Origin: Bacillota bacterium
Lineage (GTDB): Bacteria > Bacillota > Clostridia > Acetivibrionales > DSM-1351
Assembly (NCBI GenBank): GCA_023409265.1
Contig: JAEYHZ010000019.1
Span: 1 to 32,124 of the forward strand
Direction of reading: 5' to 3'
Length of the DNA stretch: 32,124 nucleotides
Part shown: positions 6,945-14,193 of the stretch, in pieces
Numbering within the stretch: position 1 is the first letter of the stretch
How the letters are laid out: each line of letters begins with the position of its first letter
Notes under the pieces: model-generated
Told to the model about the DNA's origin: nothing
Seen by the model: the letters and a program-made list of their open reading frames with translations, nothing else
Database searches by the model: none
Program-made: the position numbers and the translations under genes

Positions 6945-8588
6945 CTACACTGTCTTATTACATGTATTCAGGTGCATTTCAAGTCCCTTTCCATCCCAGT
7001 CCAACCGCTTTATTACACCTCTGAGCATCCCACGTTTGATTTCTGCGCTCAATTTATCCCAGGCGATACACTGAGGTGGAAATATCTTACTGAGATATGT
7101 TTCTGCACCCTCCCTGCAGTTCACACTCTCAGGGCTTTTGAGCAAAAGATTTTCTATTGCACTTATATATATCTGTTTCTGACTGTTCAAACTACTCAGC
7201 TGCTCCATTATTGCAGTTTCAAGATCGGAGCTTTTTTCTTTTGCCAATACCCTCACAAGGTTTTTTATCTCAAAATCTGTATTGAAAAGCTTCTCCTCCA
7301 ATATATGAAGTTCATCCTTTTTGGTGTCCCTGTTAAACCATGTCTTCATTTCAGACAAGACCTTTTCATCGAATACCGGGGGGCAGGCCGAAAACAACTG
7401 TTCCAGCTGGCCGACCGCTATACCGTCAACTGCATAGCCATTGGCATTTGCTATATCACACTGTACTTTACGGCTTTTTTCCTTCAGCTCGCATATATAA
7501 TAGAATACCGGTTCACCATTCGGTCCAGGCCTCTTGCCGGCCTTGGGCCGCATAAAGCTTCCGCAGCCTGCACACCTGAGGATGCCCGACAGAAGTGCAG
7601 TATTGCTCTTAACCTTCCTGTAGGACTTGGATTTATTCCTGGACAACAGTTCCTGCGCCTCTATCCATACCTCACCGGGTACTATCCCGGTGTGCAGGCC
7701 CACAGCCAGAATCCATTCGTCGCTTTTGCGGTATCTCTCATTTGAGCTGCCGGCATTCTGCCTAGTTTTATTATAGCCCATAAGCCCGTTCGTCCCGTTA
7801 AACTCCTCTTTTTCGGAATACACCTCGTAATTATTTGAGGATAGATATTGATAAAGCTTTTCATCTGCAACGGCATATACCGGATTGGAGAGAATAAACC
7901 TGATGGAAAACCTTCCGAAAACCGCTCCATTCTTAGTACTTATCCTGTTTTGAGCCAGATACTTTTCAACCTTGGTAATTGATTTCAGTGTTATATATTT
8001 ATTGTATATCAACTGTACCAGATCAGCTTCCTCAGGTACAACCGCCAGCTTGCAGCTTCTGATTTCGCGCCCGTTCGGTTCACGGCTGCATACCATTTCC
8101 GACCTGTAACCTGTCGGTGTTGTGCCTCCCAGCCACCTGCCCGTCTTGGACAGCTGAAGCATGTTATCCCTGATTCTTTCGGCAATGGTCTCTCTTTCCA
8201 GCTGCGAAAAAACCGAGGCTATATACATCATTGCCCTTCCCATGGGCTTTGTGGTATCAAACTGCTCCTTTACAGATACAAAATTGATTCCCCACTTTTC
8301 AAGTTTATCAATTAATTGAGAGAAGTCCGAGACATTTCTGCTTACCCTGTCAAGTCTGTAGCAAACGATTGTATCAAACTTTTTATTCCGGGCATCCTTC
8401 AGCATTTGCTGAAACCGTGGCCGGTCGGTATTCCCTCCCGAAAAGCCCTCATCTTCATAAATGATAAAGTCCTCCTCATTACAGTTAAGTACTTTAACAG
8501 CGTACTCCCTGCACATATGTATCTGGTTCTCAACACTTTCCCCCTTACCGGTAAACTTGCTCTTACGCGAATAAACTGCAACCTTCAT
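6945..8588 (-). CDS. Large serine recombinase of the sigK skin-like element
   Basis: The catalytic Ser is S10 in VAVYSRKSKF, with CYRLDRVSRNVSDFS and QLERETIAERIRDNM completing the resolvase domain (about 1-150). The recombinase domain lies near 160-290. A zinc ribbon with CAGC and two further Cys (CEL, CDI) lies near 340-385, followed by a coiled coil. ATG 8588 is preferred because GAGGT lies just upstream; ATG 8600 is in frame and would add four residues. The gene is the last of a minus-strand group with two small frames and ends close to the attachment core. In position and role it is equivalent to SpoIVCA of B. subtilis, which joins the sigK halves in the mother cell. It differs enough from the other two recombinases here to suggest separate origins. 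Confidence 0.92.
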   Translation of the reverse strand: MKVAVYSRKSKFTGKGESVENQIHMCREYAVKVLNCNEEDFIIYEDEGFSGGNTDRPRFQQMLKDARNKKFDTIVCYRLDRVSRNVSDFSQLIDKLEKWGINFVSVKEQFDTTKPMGRAMMYIASVFSQLERETIAERIRDNMLQLSKTGRWLGGTTPTGYRSEMVCSREPNGREIRSCKLAVVPEEADLVQLIYNKYITLKSITKVEKYLAQNRISTKNGAVFGRFSIRFILSNPVYAVADEKLYQYLSSNNYEVYSEKEEFNGTNGLMGYNKTRQNAGSSNERYRKSDEWILAVGLHTGIVPGEVWIEAQELLSRNKSKSYRKVKSNTALLSGILRCAGCGSFMRPKAGKRPGPNGEPVFYYICELKEKSRKVQCDIANANGYAVDGIAVGQLEQLFSACPPVFDEKVLSEMKTWFNRDTKKDELHILEEKLFNTDFEIKNLVRVLAKEKSSDLETAIMEQLSSLNSQKQIYISAIENLLLKSPESVNCREGAETYLSKIFPPQCIAWDKLSAEIKRGMLRGVIKRLDWDGKGLEMHLNTCNKTV

Positions 8589-8684
8589 AAAAAACCTCAT
8601 TTTACCAAGCCTTTACTTTAGTAATATTGAGGTCTTGTGCCTATTATTACAATAATTTATCTCAGATGCTTTTAATCATCATCT

Positions 8685-8834
8685 TTATATATGGCTCATA
8701 TGACTGTTTATCCAGTTTGGAATATCCCCGGTAACTTCATTTCTGTTCAATTCTTTGAGTATTTCATGAAATATATCAAACAATATAACTTTAATAGCCA
8801 AATTTTCATCAAACTTCAGCTTTAATCCGTTCAC
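8685..8834 (-). CDS. Small protein upstream of the recombinase, 49 aa
   Basis: A GTG start at 8834 overlaps the end of the 63-aa gene by 26 bp in another frame. The product reads GLKLKFDENLAIKV, then IFHEILKELNRNEV and ends WINSHMSHI. No clear ribosome site is visible, so translation would be coupled to the upstream gene. It stops 96 bp before the recombinase start. Small genes beside a large serine recombinase can be directionality factors, but there is no sequence proof here. Confidence 0.4.
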   Translation of the reverse strand: MNGLKLKFDENLAIKVILFDIFHEILKELNRNEVTGDIPNWINSHMSHI

Positions 8835-9000
8835 TCAACAGTGTAATTATTTTTCTCTTCTGACTTACACTCAAATCCAAACCGTTAAGATAGTCCTTTA
8901 CCAGTTTCAGATATTCCGTTCCCAGCAAACATCTGAGTGAATATGTATCTTCGATGGAGTTAGGATAATTAACATGTAAAGTATATTTTTTCTCGGTCAT
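8809..9000 (-). CDS. Small protein at the head of the recombinase operon, 63 aa
   Basis: ATG 9000 is chosen because GGAGGT stands 4-5 bp upstream; the longer frame to 9033 has no ribosome site and crosses the palindrome. The product starts MTEKKYTLHVNYPNS and ends LSERIKAEV, and is mostly helical and charged. Its start is 9 bp from an AT-rich leader containing two overlapping palindromes. It may be a regulator or an excision accessory for the downstream recombinase. No family is recognised. Confidence 0.55.
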   Translation of the reverse strand: MTEKKYTLHVNYPNSIEDTYSLRCLLGTEYLKLVKDYLNGLDLSVSQKRKIITLLSERIKAEV

Positions 9001-9014
9001 TTTAACCTCCATGA

Positions 9015-9034
9015 GCCACATTTGTGGCCACAAA
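9015..9034. promoter_or_regulatory. Overlapping palindromes, probable operator of the recombinase operon
   Basis: TTTGTGGCCACAAA (9021-9034) is a perfect 14-bp palindrome. It overlaps a second inverted repeat, GCCACA-TT-TGTGGC (9015-9028). A further half-site, ATGTGGCG, lies at 9065-9072. The group sits immediately upstream of the 63-aa gene and could bind a dimeric regulator of the recombinase operon. Confidence 0.5.
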
Positions 9035-9274
9035 ATGTAATGAAAATATATATCCTTTATCGCAATGTGGCGAATAAAGGAGGTTAATCGGCCATGTTAC
9101 GGCTTTGAGCCGCAATAGCGCCGGATCAAAAGTATATCACCTGCCCATATAATGTATATGAAAATCCGGCTAGTACAAATTCTGGCAAGCCGAATATAGT
9201 TGTTAATCTGAACAGGCAAAATTGGTCCGGGAATTAATCCATAGTAATTATATATGAAAACTAATAAAAACTAG
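9035..9274. other. Intergenic region between the recombinase and CO-dehydrogenase operons
   Basis: The two operons of the element diverge from this 240-bp stretch. It contains a TGTGGC half-site (9066-9071) and a short hairpin CGGCT-TTG-AGCCG near 9103-9115. An AAGGAGG with no substantial frame after it lies near 9078. I see no known riboswitch or RNA gene. Confidence 0.4.
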
Positions 9275-9303
9275 TTGACATTTCAATCCACAGACCTTAT
9301 AAT
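9275..9303 (+). promoter_or_regulatory. Consensus sigma-A promoter of the CO-dehydrogenase operon
   Basis: TTGACA (9275-9280) and TATAAT (9298-9303) are separated by 17 bp, a perfect housekeeping promoter. The operon is therefore likely expressed in vegetative cells, before any mother-cell excision. Confidence 0.85.
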
Positions 9304-9326
9304 CTAAAACATACTAAAATTATAAG
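9296..9326. promoter_or_regulatory. Inverted repeat overlapping the -10 box
   Basis: CTTATAAT (9296-9303) and ATTATAAG (9319-9326) are perfect 8-bp inverted repeats with a 15-bp spacer. The left arm covers the -10 box, so a protein bound there would block the promoter. The AT-rich sequence makes chance occurrence possible. Confidence 0.45.
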
Positions 9327-9348
9327 ATTACTATACCATGAAGGGCGA

Positions 9349-11370
9349 GTGCTGCTTTTGGATATCTATGGAATAAATAAACATGTACGGCTCCATCACG
9401 CTAAATTCGGTCATGATACTCATGAACACCACCACAACACCTCTGTCAATGATTATGCTTCGGCAGTCTCAGAATACAGGAAAACCTTTGCCTCAAAGAA
9501 AGATGTTCTGGAACAAACTCCTGATCCGGCTGTGAGAGATTTGCTTTTACATATGGAACAGCTGGGAATAGAAACCACCTTTGACAGGTTTGATGCTCAA
9601 AAACCCCAGTGCAGCTTCGGCATGGCCGGTGTATGCTGCAGAAACTGTACCATGGGACCCTGCAAAATAACACAAAAAAGCCCCAGAGGAGTATGCGGAG
9701 CCGATGCCGATGTCATTGTAGCCCGGAATCTGCTCCGGAGCGTTGTTGCAGGTGTGTCGGCCCACGGTGCCAGAGGAAGGGAAAGCATGCTGGCTTTGAA
9801 ATATGCTTCTGAAGGAAAAATTAACATTCCTATTGAAGGTGAGGCAAAAATTTTGGCAGTTGCTAAAACATTTGGGCTTGATACTGAAAATAAAACGGTA
9901 AAAGAGCTGGCAGGTAAAGTTGCGGATATCCTCCTTGAGGATTTATCCCGGACAGTACCCGGACCTCATAAAACTCTTCACGCCTTTGCTGCTAAAGAAA
10001 GAATCAAAACCTGGGCAGAGCTCGATATTCTTCCCATAAGTCCTTATCACGAAGTATTTGAAAGCCTTCACAGAACCAGCACAGGCAATGACGGCGACTG
10101 GAAGAATCTGATGAAGCAGCTGCTCCGCAGCGGGGTAGCTTTTGCCTGGTCAAGCGTCCTGGGTTCCTCCATAGCAATGGACAGTCTTTTCGGGCTTCCA
10201 AACAGAAGTACCTCCAGAGTAAATACCGGTGCCCTGGAAAAGGGCTATGTGAACATTGCTCTGCATGGGCACTCCCCCATACTGATAAGTGAAATAGTCA
10301 AGCTTGGGAAAACCGAGGAGTTTAACAGTCTTGCAAAAGCTAAGGGTGCCCTTGGCATTAAATTTTACGGCATTTGCTGTTCAGGGCTGTCGTCCATGTA
10401 CAGGTACGGCGGTGTAATTCCGCTGTCAAATGCTATCGGCGCAGAGCTCGTAGTGGGAACAGGGGCATTGGATCTGTGGGTAGCAGACGTTCAGGATGTA
10501 TTTCCGACAATCATGGAGGTAGCAAATTGCTTCAAAACAGTAGTTGTCACCACAAATGATTCAGCGAGATTGCCCGGTGCCGAACACTATGGTTTTGACC
10601 ATGACCACTCCAATCTGGATCAAACCTCGGAGCTTGCGGGAAAAATCCTTAACCGGGCAATAGAAAGTTTTGCAAACAGACGTGAAGTGCCGGTTCATAT
10701 ACCACAGTACGAGATTGAGGCCGAGGTAGGTTTCTCGGTTGAATATATCAACAGGCATTTCGGCGGTGTGAAACCTATTGTTGAGGCGTTAAAGAGCGGA
10801 AAGATACTGGGTATTGTCAACCTGGTCGGTTGTAACAATCCACGAATAATATATGAAAAAGCCGTAGTTGAACTGGCAGAAATACTGCTGAAAAATAATG
10901 TTCTCATATTGACCAACGGTTGTGCCTCTTTTCCCTTGATGAAGCTGGGATACTGCTCTGTCAAGGCATTGGAGCATACTGGTGACGGGCTGAGCAGCTT
11001 CCTGCAGGACCTGCCCCCTGTCTGGCATATGGGAGAATGTCTTGATAACGCCAGAGCCTCGGCCCTTTTCAAAGCAGTAGCCGAAGCAGCTGAAGCAGAC
11101 ATAAAGGATATGCCCTATGCATTTGCCAGTCCCGAATGGTCAAACGAAAAAGGTATTTGTGCAGCACTGAGCTTCAGACTGCTGGGTGTGAACTCTTATC
11201 ATTGTGTTCATACCCCTACACAGGGCTCAGATAACGTAAACGAATTTATGAAAAACGAAACAAAAGAAATATTAGGGTCAAGTATGATAGTTGATGTTAA
11301 CCATATAGAGTTGGCAAATCAGATGGTTGCCGACCTGAAGGAACAAAGGAAAGCCCTTGGCTGGGATTAG
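9349..11370 (+). CDS. cooS: Anaerobic CO-dehydrogenase catalytic subunit homologue, variant cluster C
   Basis: The family oxidises CO to CO2, or the reverse, at a Ni-4Fe-5S cluster C fed by 4Fe-4S clusters B and D. Numbering from the GTG, cluster D Cys are C88 and C96, and cluster B Cys are C97, C100, C105 and C116. Cluster C ligands by alignment from memory are H308 (LHGHSP), C343/C344 (GICCSG), C495 (VGCNN), C525 (NGCAS) and C564 (GECLD). Catalytic H139 (SAHG) and K601 (SNEKG) are kept. The ligand Cys of the usual VDVQC motif is D383 here (VADVQDVF). Residues 16-29 are His-rich and could bind metal. The start is unclear: GTG 9349 is 3 bp from AAGGG, and TTG 9358 is an alternative. No cooC, cooF or acs gene is adjacent. 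Confidence 0.9.
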   Translation: MLLLDIYGINKHVRLHHAKFGHDTHEHHHNTSVNDYASAVSEYRKTFASKKDVLEQTPDPAVRDLLLHMEQLGIETTFDRFDAQKPQCSFGMAGVCCRNCTMGPCKITQKSPRGVCGADADVIVARNLLRSVVAGVSAHGARGRESMLALKYASEGKINIPIEGEAKILAVAKTFGLDTENKTVKELAGKVADILLEDLSRTVPGPHKTLHAFAAKERIKTWAELDILPISPYHEVFESLHRTSTGNDGDWKNLMKQLLRSGVAFAWSSVLGSSIAMDSLFGLPNRSTSRVNTGALEKGYVNIALHGHSPILISEIVKLGKTEEFNSLAKAKGALGIKFYGICCSGLSSMYRYGGVIPLSNAIGAELVVGTGALDLWVADVQDVFPTIMEVANCFKTVVVTTNDSARLPGAEHYGFDHDHSNLDQTSELAGKILNRAIESFANRREVPVHIPQYEIEAEVGFSVEYINRHFGGVKPIVEALKSGKILGIVNLVGCNNPRIIYEKAVVELAEILLKNNVLILTNGCASFPLMKLGYCSVKALEHTGDGLSSFLQDLPPVWHMGECLDNARASALFKAVAEAAEADIKDMPYAFASPEWSNEKGICAALSFRLLGVNSYHCVHTPTQGSDNVNEFMKNETKEILGSSMIVDVNHIELANQMVADLKEQRKALGWD

Positions 11371-11408
11371 GCAATTACAAATTCAATACAAATCATGGGA
11401 GGTATTTT

Positions 11409-12437
11409 ATGAATATTTTAAAAAAATTAATTGCAGCTGCATTGATACTGGGCATTACCGGAGGAGCTGCTGCCTGCGGAAACTCAGCCGGTACCACTGC
11501 AACCTCAGGTCAAACCAATAACAGTACTGTTTCGGCCAATTCCGGTGCAGCTTCCGGTACAAATAATGACAACAAATCGGGAAAAAAAGTTGTTAAAATT
11601 GCTTATTTGCCTATAACACACGCTTTGCCGGTCTTTGTTGAAAATGAACTTCAGGATAAAGCCGGAAACAATTATGAAATTGAGCTTGTAAAATACGGTT
11701 CCTGGCCTGAATTAATGGATGCTTTAAACACAGGGCATGTTGACGGTGCATCTGTTCTGATCGAGCTTGCAATGAAAGCCCGGGAACAGGGAATTGGAAT
11801 AAAAGCTGTAGCCCTTGGCCATAAGGACGGAAATGTGGTTGTTGTATCCAACAAAATCAACGGTGTAAAGGATCTCAAGGGTAAAACCTTTGCTATTCCA
11901 CACAGGCAATCTTCTCATAATATACTGCTGAATCAGATGCTTAAAAATGAGGAAATGAGTATCAGCGACGTCAAGGTTGTTGAACTTGCTCCTCCCGAGA
12001 TGCCTGCTGCACTGGCATCAGGACAGATTGACGGCTATTCGGTGGCAGAGCCCTTTGGAGCTAAATCCGTTGCAATTAATTCCGGAAAAGTTTTATTTGA
12101 ATCAAATGAACTCTGGAAGGATTCAATTTGCTGCTCCCTGGTATTTACAGATAATTTTATAAACAATAATAAAGAAATTGCCCAAAAGGTTGCTGCCAAC
12201 TACAGTGAAGCAGGAAAGTTCATTGGAGCAAACAAGGAGAAGGCAGATGAAATCGCCAAGAAATACTTGAAGCTGGACGATAAGGTATTGGATCTGTCAA
12301 TGAAATGGATATCCTATGATGACCTGGCTATAACCAAGGAAGCCTATGAGGATTTAAGTAAAAAAGTAGTTGAGTTTGGTATCTCTAAAACACCCCCGAC
12401 CTATGAGGATTTTGTTGACCCATCTCTGTTGAAATAA
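11409..12437 (+). CDS. NitT/TauT-type ABC transporter substrate-binding lipoprotein
   Basis: This is the solute receptor of the adjacent permease and ATPase. A lipoprotein signal ends at GAAAC, lipid-modified Cys C23, followed by a Ser/Thr/Asn linker to about residue 58. The mature domain starts KIAYLPITHALPVFV and contains ALNTGHVDGASVL, LKGKTFAIPHRQSSHN and ALASGQIDGYSVAEPFG, typical of the SsuA/NMT1-like group that binds sulfonates, nitrate or thiamine precursors. The ligand cannot be read from sequence. GGGAGGT stands 5 bp before the ATG, 38 bp after the cooS homologue, so co-transcription is likely. A link to the metal cluster, for example sulfur supply, would be speculation. Confidence 0.88.
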   Translation: MNILKKLIAAALILGITGGAAACGNSAGTTATSGQTNNSTVSANSGAASGTNNDNKSGKKVVKIAYLPITHALPVFVENELQDKAGNNYEIELVKYGSWPELMDALNTGHVDGASVLIELAMKAREQGIGIKAVALGHKDGNVVVVSNKINGVKDLKGKTFAIPHRQSSHNILLNQMLKNEEMSISDVKVVELAPPEMPAALASGQIDGYSVAEPFGAKSVAINSGKVLFESNELWKDSICCSLVFTDNFINNNKEIAQKVAANYSEAGKFIGANKEKADEIAKKYLKLDDKVLDLSMKWISYDDLAITKEAYEDLSKKVVEFGISKTPPTYEDFVDPSLLK

Positions 12438-12550
12438 TAAAAGTCTCCCGTTTTACATTATTCTGCAGATGCTATCTTACAACTTTAACTTTAATCAATA
12501 AAAAGCTTACGGTGCCATGCTGGAGCAGGTACCGCGGTCAGGAGGTAACA

Positions 12551-13318
12551 GTGAAAAAAGCATTTCATATAGCAGTATCCTTTATTGTACTTATTTCCAT
12601 ATGGCAGCTGGCTGTATCCTTTGGCAACTGGAACGAGTCACTGTTTCCATCTCCGCTGAAGGTGGTGCAGGGATTTAAAGAGCTCATGGAATCAGGCACT
12701 CTGGCAGCCGGCATCAGGGATAGCCTGTACCGCTTTGCAGTGGGCTACAGTATTGCAGCTGTTTCAGGAATCATTATTGGTATGTTTCTGGGCTGGTTCC
12801 GTAAGCTCTGGAATTTCGTAAATCCTGTTGTACAACTAATCAGGCCTATTTCACCTATTGCCTGGCTTCCTTTCGTTGTTTTGTGGTTCGGTATCGGGGA
12901 CCTACCGGCTATGGTTATCATTTTCATTGCAGCATTCTTTCCAATATTACTTACAACTATTTCTGCAGTCGCTAAAGTGGATCAGACCTACATAAAGGTT
13001 GCCAAAAACTTCGGACTCAACCAGTTCCAAACACTGATTAAAATAGTCCTGCCCTCTGCCTTCCCTTTTATAGCAACCGGACTGCATTTAGCTTTAGGGA
13101 CAGCATGGGTGTTCCTGGTTGCCGGAGAAATGGTAGGTTCCCAGACCGGTCTGGGATTTATGATAATTGACGCAAGAAACAATCTTCGCGCTGATATGCT
13201 CCTGGCAAGCATACTAACTATAGGCTTAATCGGTCTGATTCTTGACAGTCTGATTGGATTGGCAGAGAAAAAGCTTCTGAGAATATCCGGTTTTGTTCCA
13301 AATGAAAGGGGTGCTTAA
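12551..13318 (+). CDS. NitT/TauT-type ABC transporter permease
   Basis: A membrane protein with about six hydrophobic segments and the BPD_transp_1 coupling loop near residues 150-190 (VAKNFGLNQFQTLIKIVLPSA), where the ATPase docks. It resembles SsuC/TauC permeases. GTG 12551 is chosen because AGGAGGT lies 4 bp upstream; the longer frame from 12512 adds 13 non-conserved residues. The 113 bp after the binding-protein gene hold no strong terminator, so the operon probably continues. It ends 2 bp before the ATPase start. Confidence 0.9.
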   Translation: MKKAFHIAVSFIVLISIWQLAVSFGNWNESLFPSPLKVVQGFKELMESGTLAAGIRDSLYRFAVGYSIAAVSGIIIGMFLGWFRKLWNFVNPVVQLIRPISPIAWLPFVVLWFGIGDLPAMVIIFIAAFFPILLTTISAVAKVDQTYIKVAKNFGLNQFQTLIKIVLPSAFPFIATGLHLALGTAWVFLVAGEMVGSQTGLGFMIIDARNNLRADMLLASILTIGLIGLILDSLIGLAEKKLLRISGFVPNERGA

Positions 13319-13320
13319 GT

Positions 13321-14091
13321 TTGTTTATAAATATTGAAGATGTTTCTAAAAACTACATTCAAAACAAAAAAACCTTTTGTGCAATGGAACATGTTTCACT
13401 TCAAATTGAAGAGGGTGAATTTATATGTCTGCTTGGTCCCAGCGGCTGTGGAAAAACCACTTTGCTCAATTCCATCGCAGGGTTTGAGAAGGTTTCAGAA
13501 GGAATAATATCCATTGCAGGAAACGAAGTAACTGCTCCCTCAACAAAGAATGTAACCATTTTTCAGAATTATGGCCTGCTGCCCTGGAGAACAGTTCAGA
13601 AAAATGTTGAACTGGGTTTGGAAGGCAAAAAGCTGGCCAAAAAGGAACGCCGGGAGATTGCCGCCAGGTATATATCGCTGGTCGGACTTTCCGAATTCAG
13701 CAAAAGTCATCCCGGCCAGCTTTCAGGGGGTATGCAGCAGCGCGTGGCAATTGCCCGTGCCCTGGCGGTGGATCCTGAAATAATTTTTATGGATGAGCCC
13801 TTTGGAGCTTTGGACGCGCTGACACGTATGAAAATGCAGGATGAGATTTCAAGCATCTGGCAAGAACAGAAAAAAACCATTATCTTTGTTACCCACGACA
13901 TCGATGAAGCCGTATTCCTTGCCGACAGGGTTGTAATTATGACCCCTAATCCCGGTAAAATAAAAAGTATCGTTCCAGTTCCCCTTGCAAGAAAAAGAGA
14001 CAGAACCAGCGAAGATTTTCTTAAGATAAGGGACAGAATATTTATGGAATTTGAAATGAAGCAAAAGGATAACACCGAGTTTTATATTTAA
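13321..14091 (+). CDS. NitT/TauT-type ABC transporter ATPase
   Basis: It has Walker A GPSGCGKTT, Q-loop FQNYGLLPW, signature LSGGMQQR, Walker B IIFMDEPFGALD and switch His in VTHDIDEA, the layout of SsuB/TauB ATPases at the usual 256 residues. The TTG start is 2 bp after the permease stop and preceded by AAAGGGG, indicating translational coupling. It is the last gene of the operon and ends 90 bp from the attachment core at 14182. No clear terminator separates it from the element end. Transcripts could therefore run into sigK on its antisense strand. Confidence 0.93.
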   Translation: MFINIEDVSKNYIQNKKTFCAMEHVSLQIEEGEFICLLGPSGCGKTTLLNSIAGFEKVSEGIISIAGNEVTAPSTKNVTIFQNYGLLPWRTVQKNVELGLEGKKLAKKERREIAARYISLVGLSEFSKSHPGQLSGGMQQRVAIARALAVDPEIIFMDEPFGALDALTRMKMQDEISSIWQEQKKTIIFVTHDIDEAVFLADRVVIMTPNPGKIKSIVPVPLARKRDRTSEDFLKIRDRIFMEFEMKQKDNTEFYI

Positions 14092-14157
14092 TTAACAAAA
14101 GCCAACTGCACCAATAAGATTTGGATTAAGTGCAATTGCCTGCTATCAGAACTGTGT

Positions 14158-14193
14158 TTTGTTTCCGTTATGATATAATTGCATTTTCTATAC
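14158..14193. other. Attachment site at the sigK N-terminal end of the element
   Basis: It contains the inner arm TTTGTTTCCGTTATG (14158-14172), the core CATTT (14182-14186) and CTATAC (14188-14193). The matching site lies at 6897-6926. Arms and core together define the element end at base resolution within the 5-bp core. Confidence 0.75.

Larger units (their letters stand above)
6897..14186 (-). mobile_element. Skin-like intervening element in sigK carrying a CO-dehydrogenase operon
   Basis: The element separates sigK codon 114 from the following Glu codon. Its ends are direct repeats, CATTTGCTATAC (6897-6908) and CATTTTCTATAC (14182-14193). Excision between the CATTT cores removes 7285 bp and restores CIEN-EILM in frame, the same point at which, as I recall, B. 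subtilis skin (core AATGA) splits sigK. The recombinase gene ends 44 bp inside one end. Contents are two small genes, the recombinase and a four-gene CO-dehydrogenase/ABC transporter operon. By eye the interior is more GC-rich than its flanks, which suggests acquisition. No phage structural genes are present, unlike B. subtilis skin. Mother-cell excision is inferred from the skin precedent. Confidence 0.85.

Noticed and set aside
6900..7745. A 281-aa plus-strand frame opposite the recombinase.
   Set aside because: It is the antisense shadow of the 6945-8588 recombinase gene, with Cys/Phe-rich nonsense composition.
9349..11370. Hybrid cluster protein (hydroxylamine reductase) instead of CO dehydrogenase.
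   Set aside because: The double-Cys motif for clusters D and B, the HGH motif, GICC and the conserved Lys all fit the CooS family. Only one ligand deviates.
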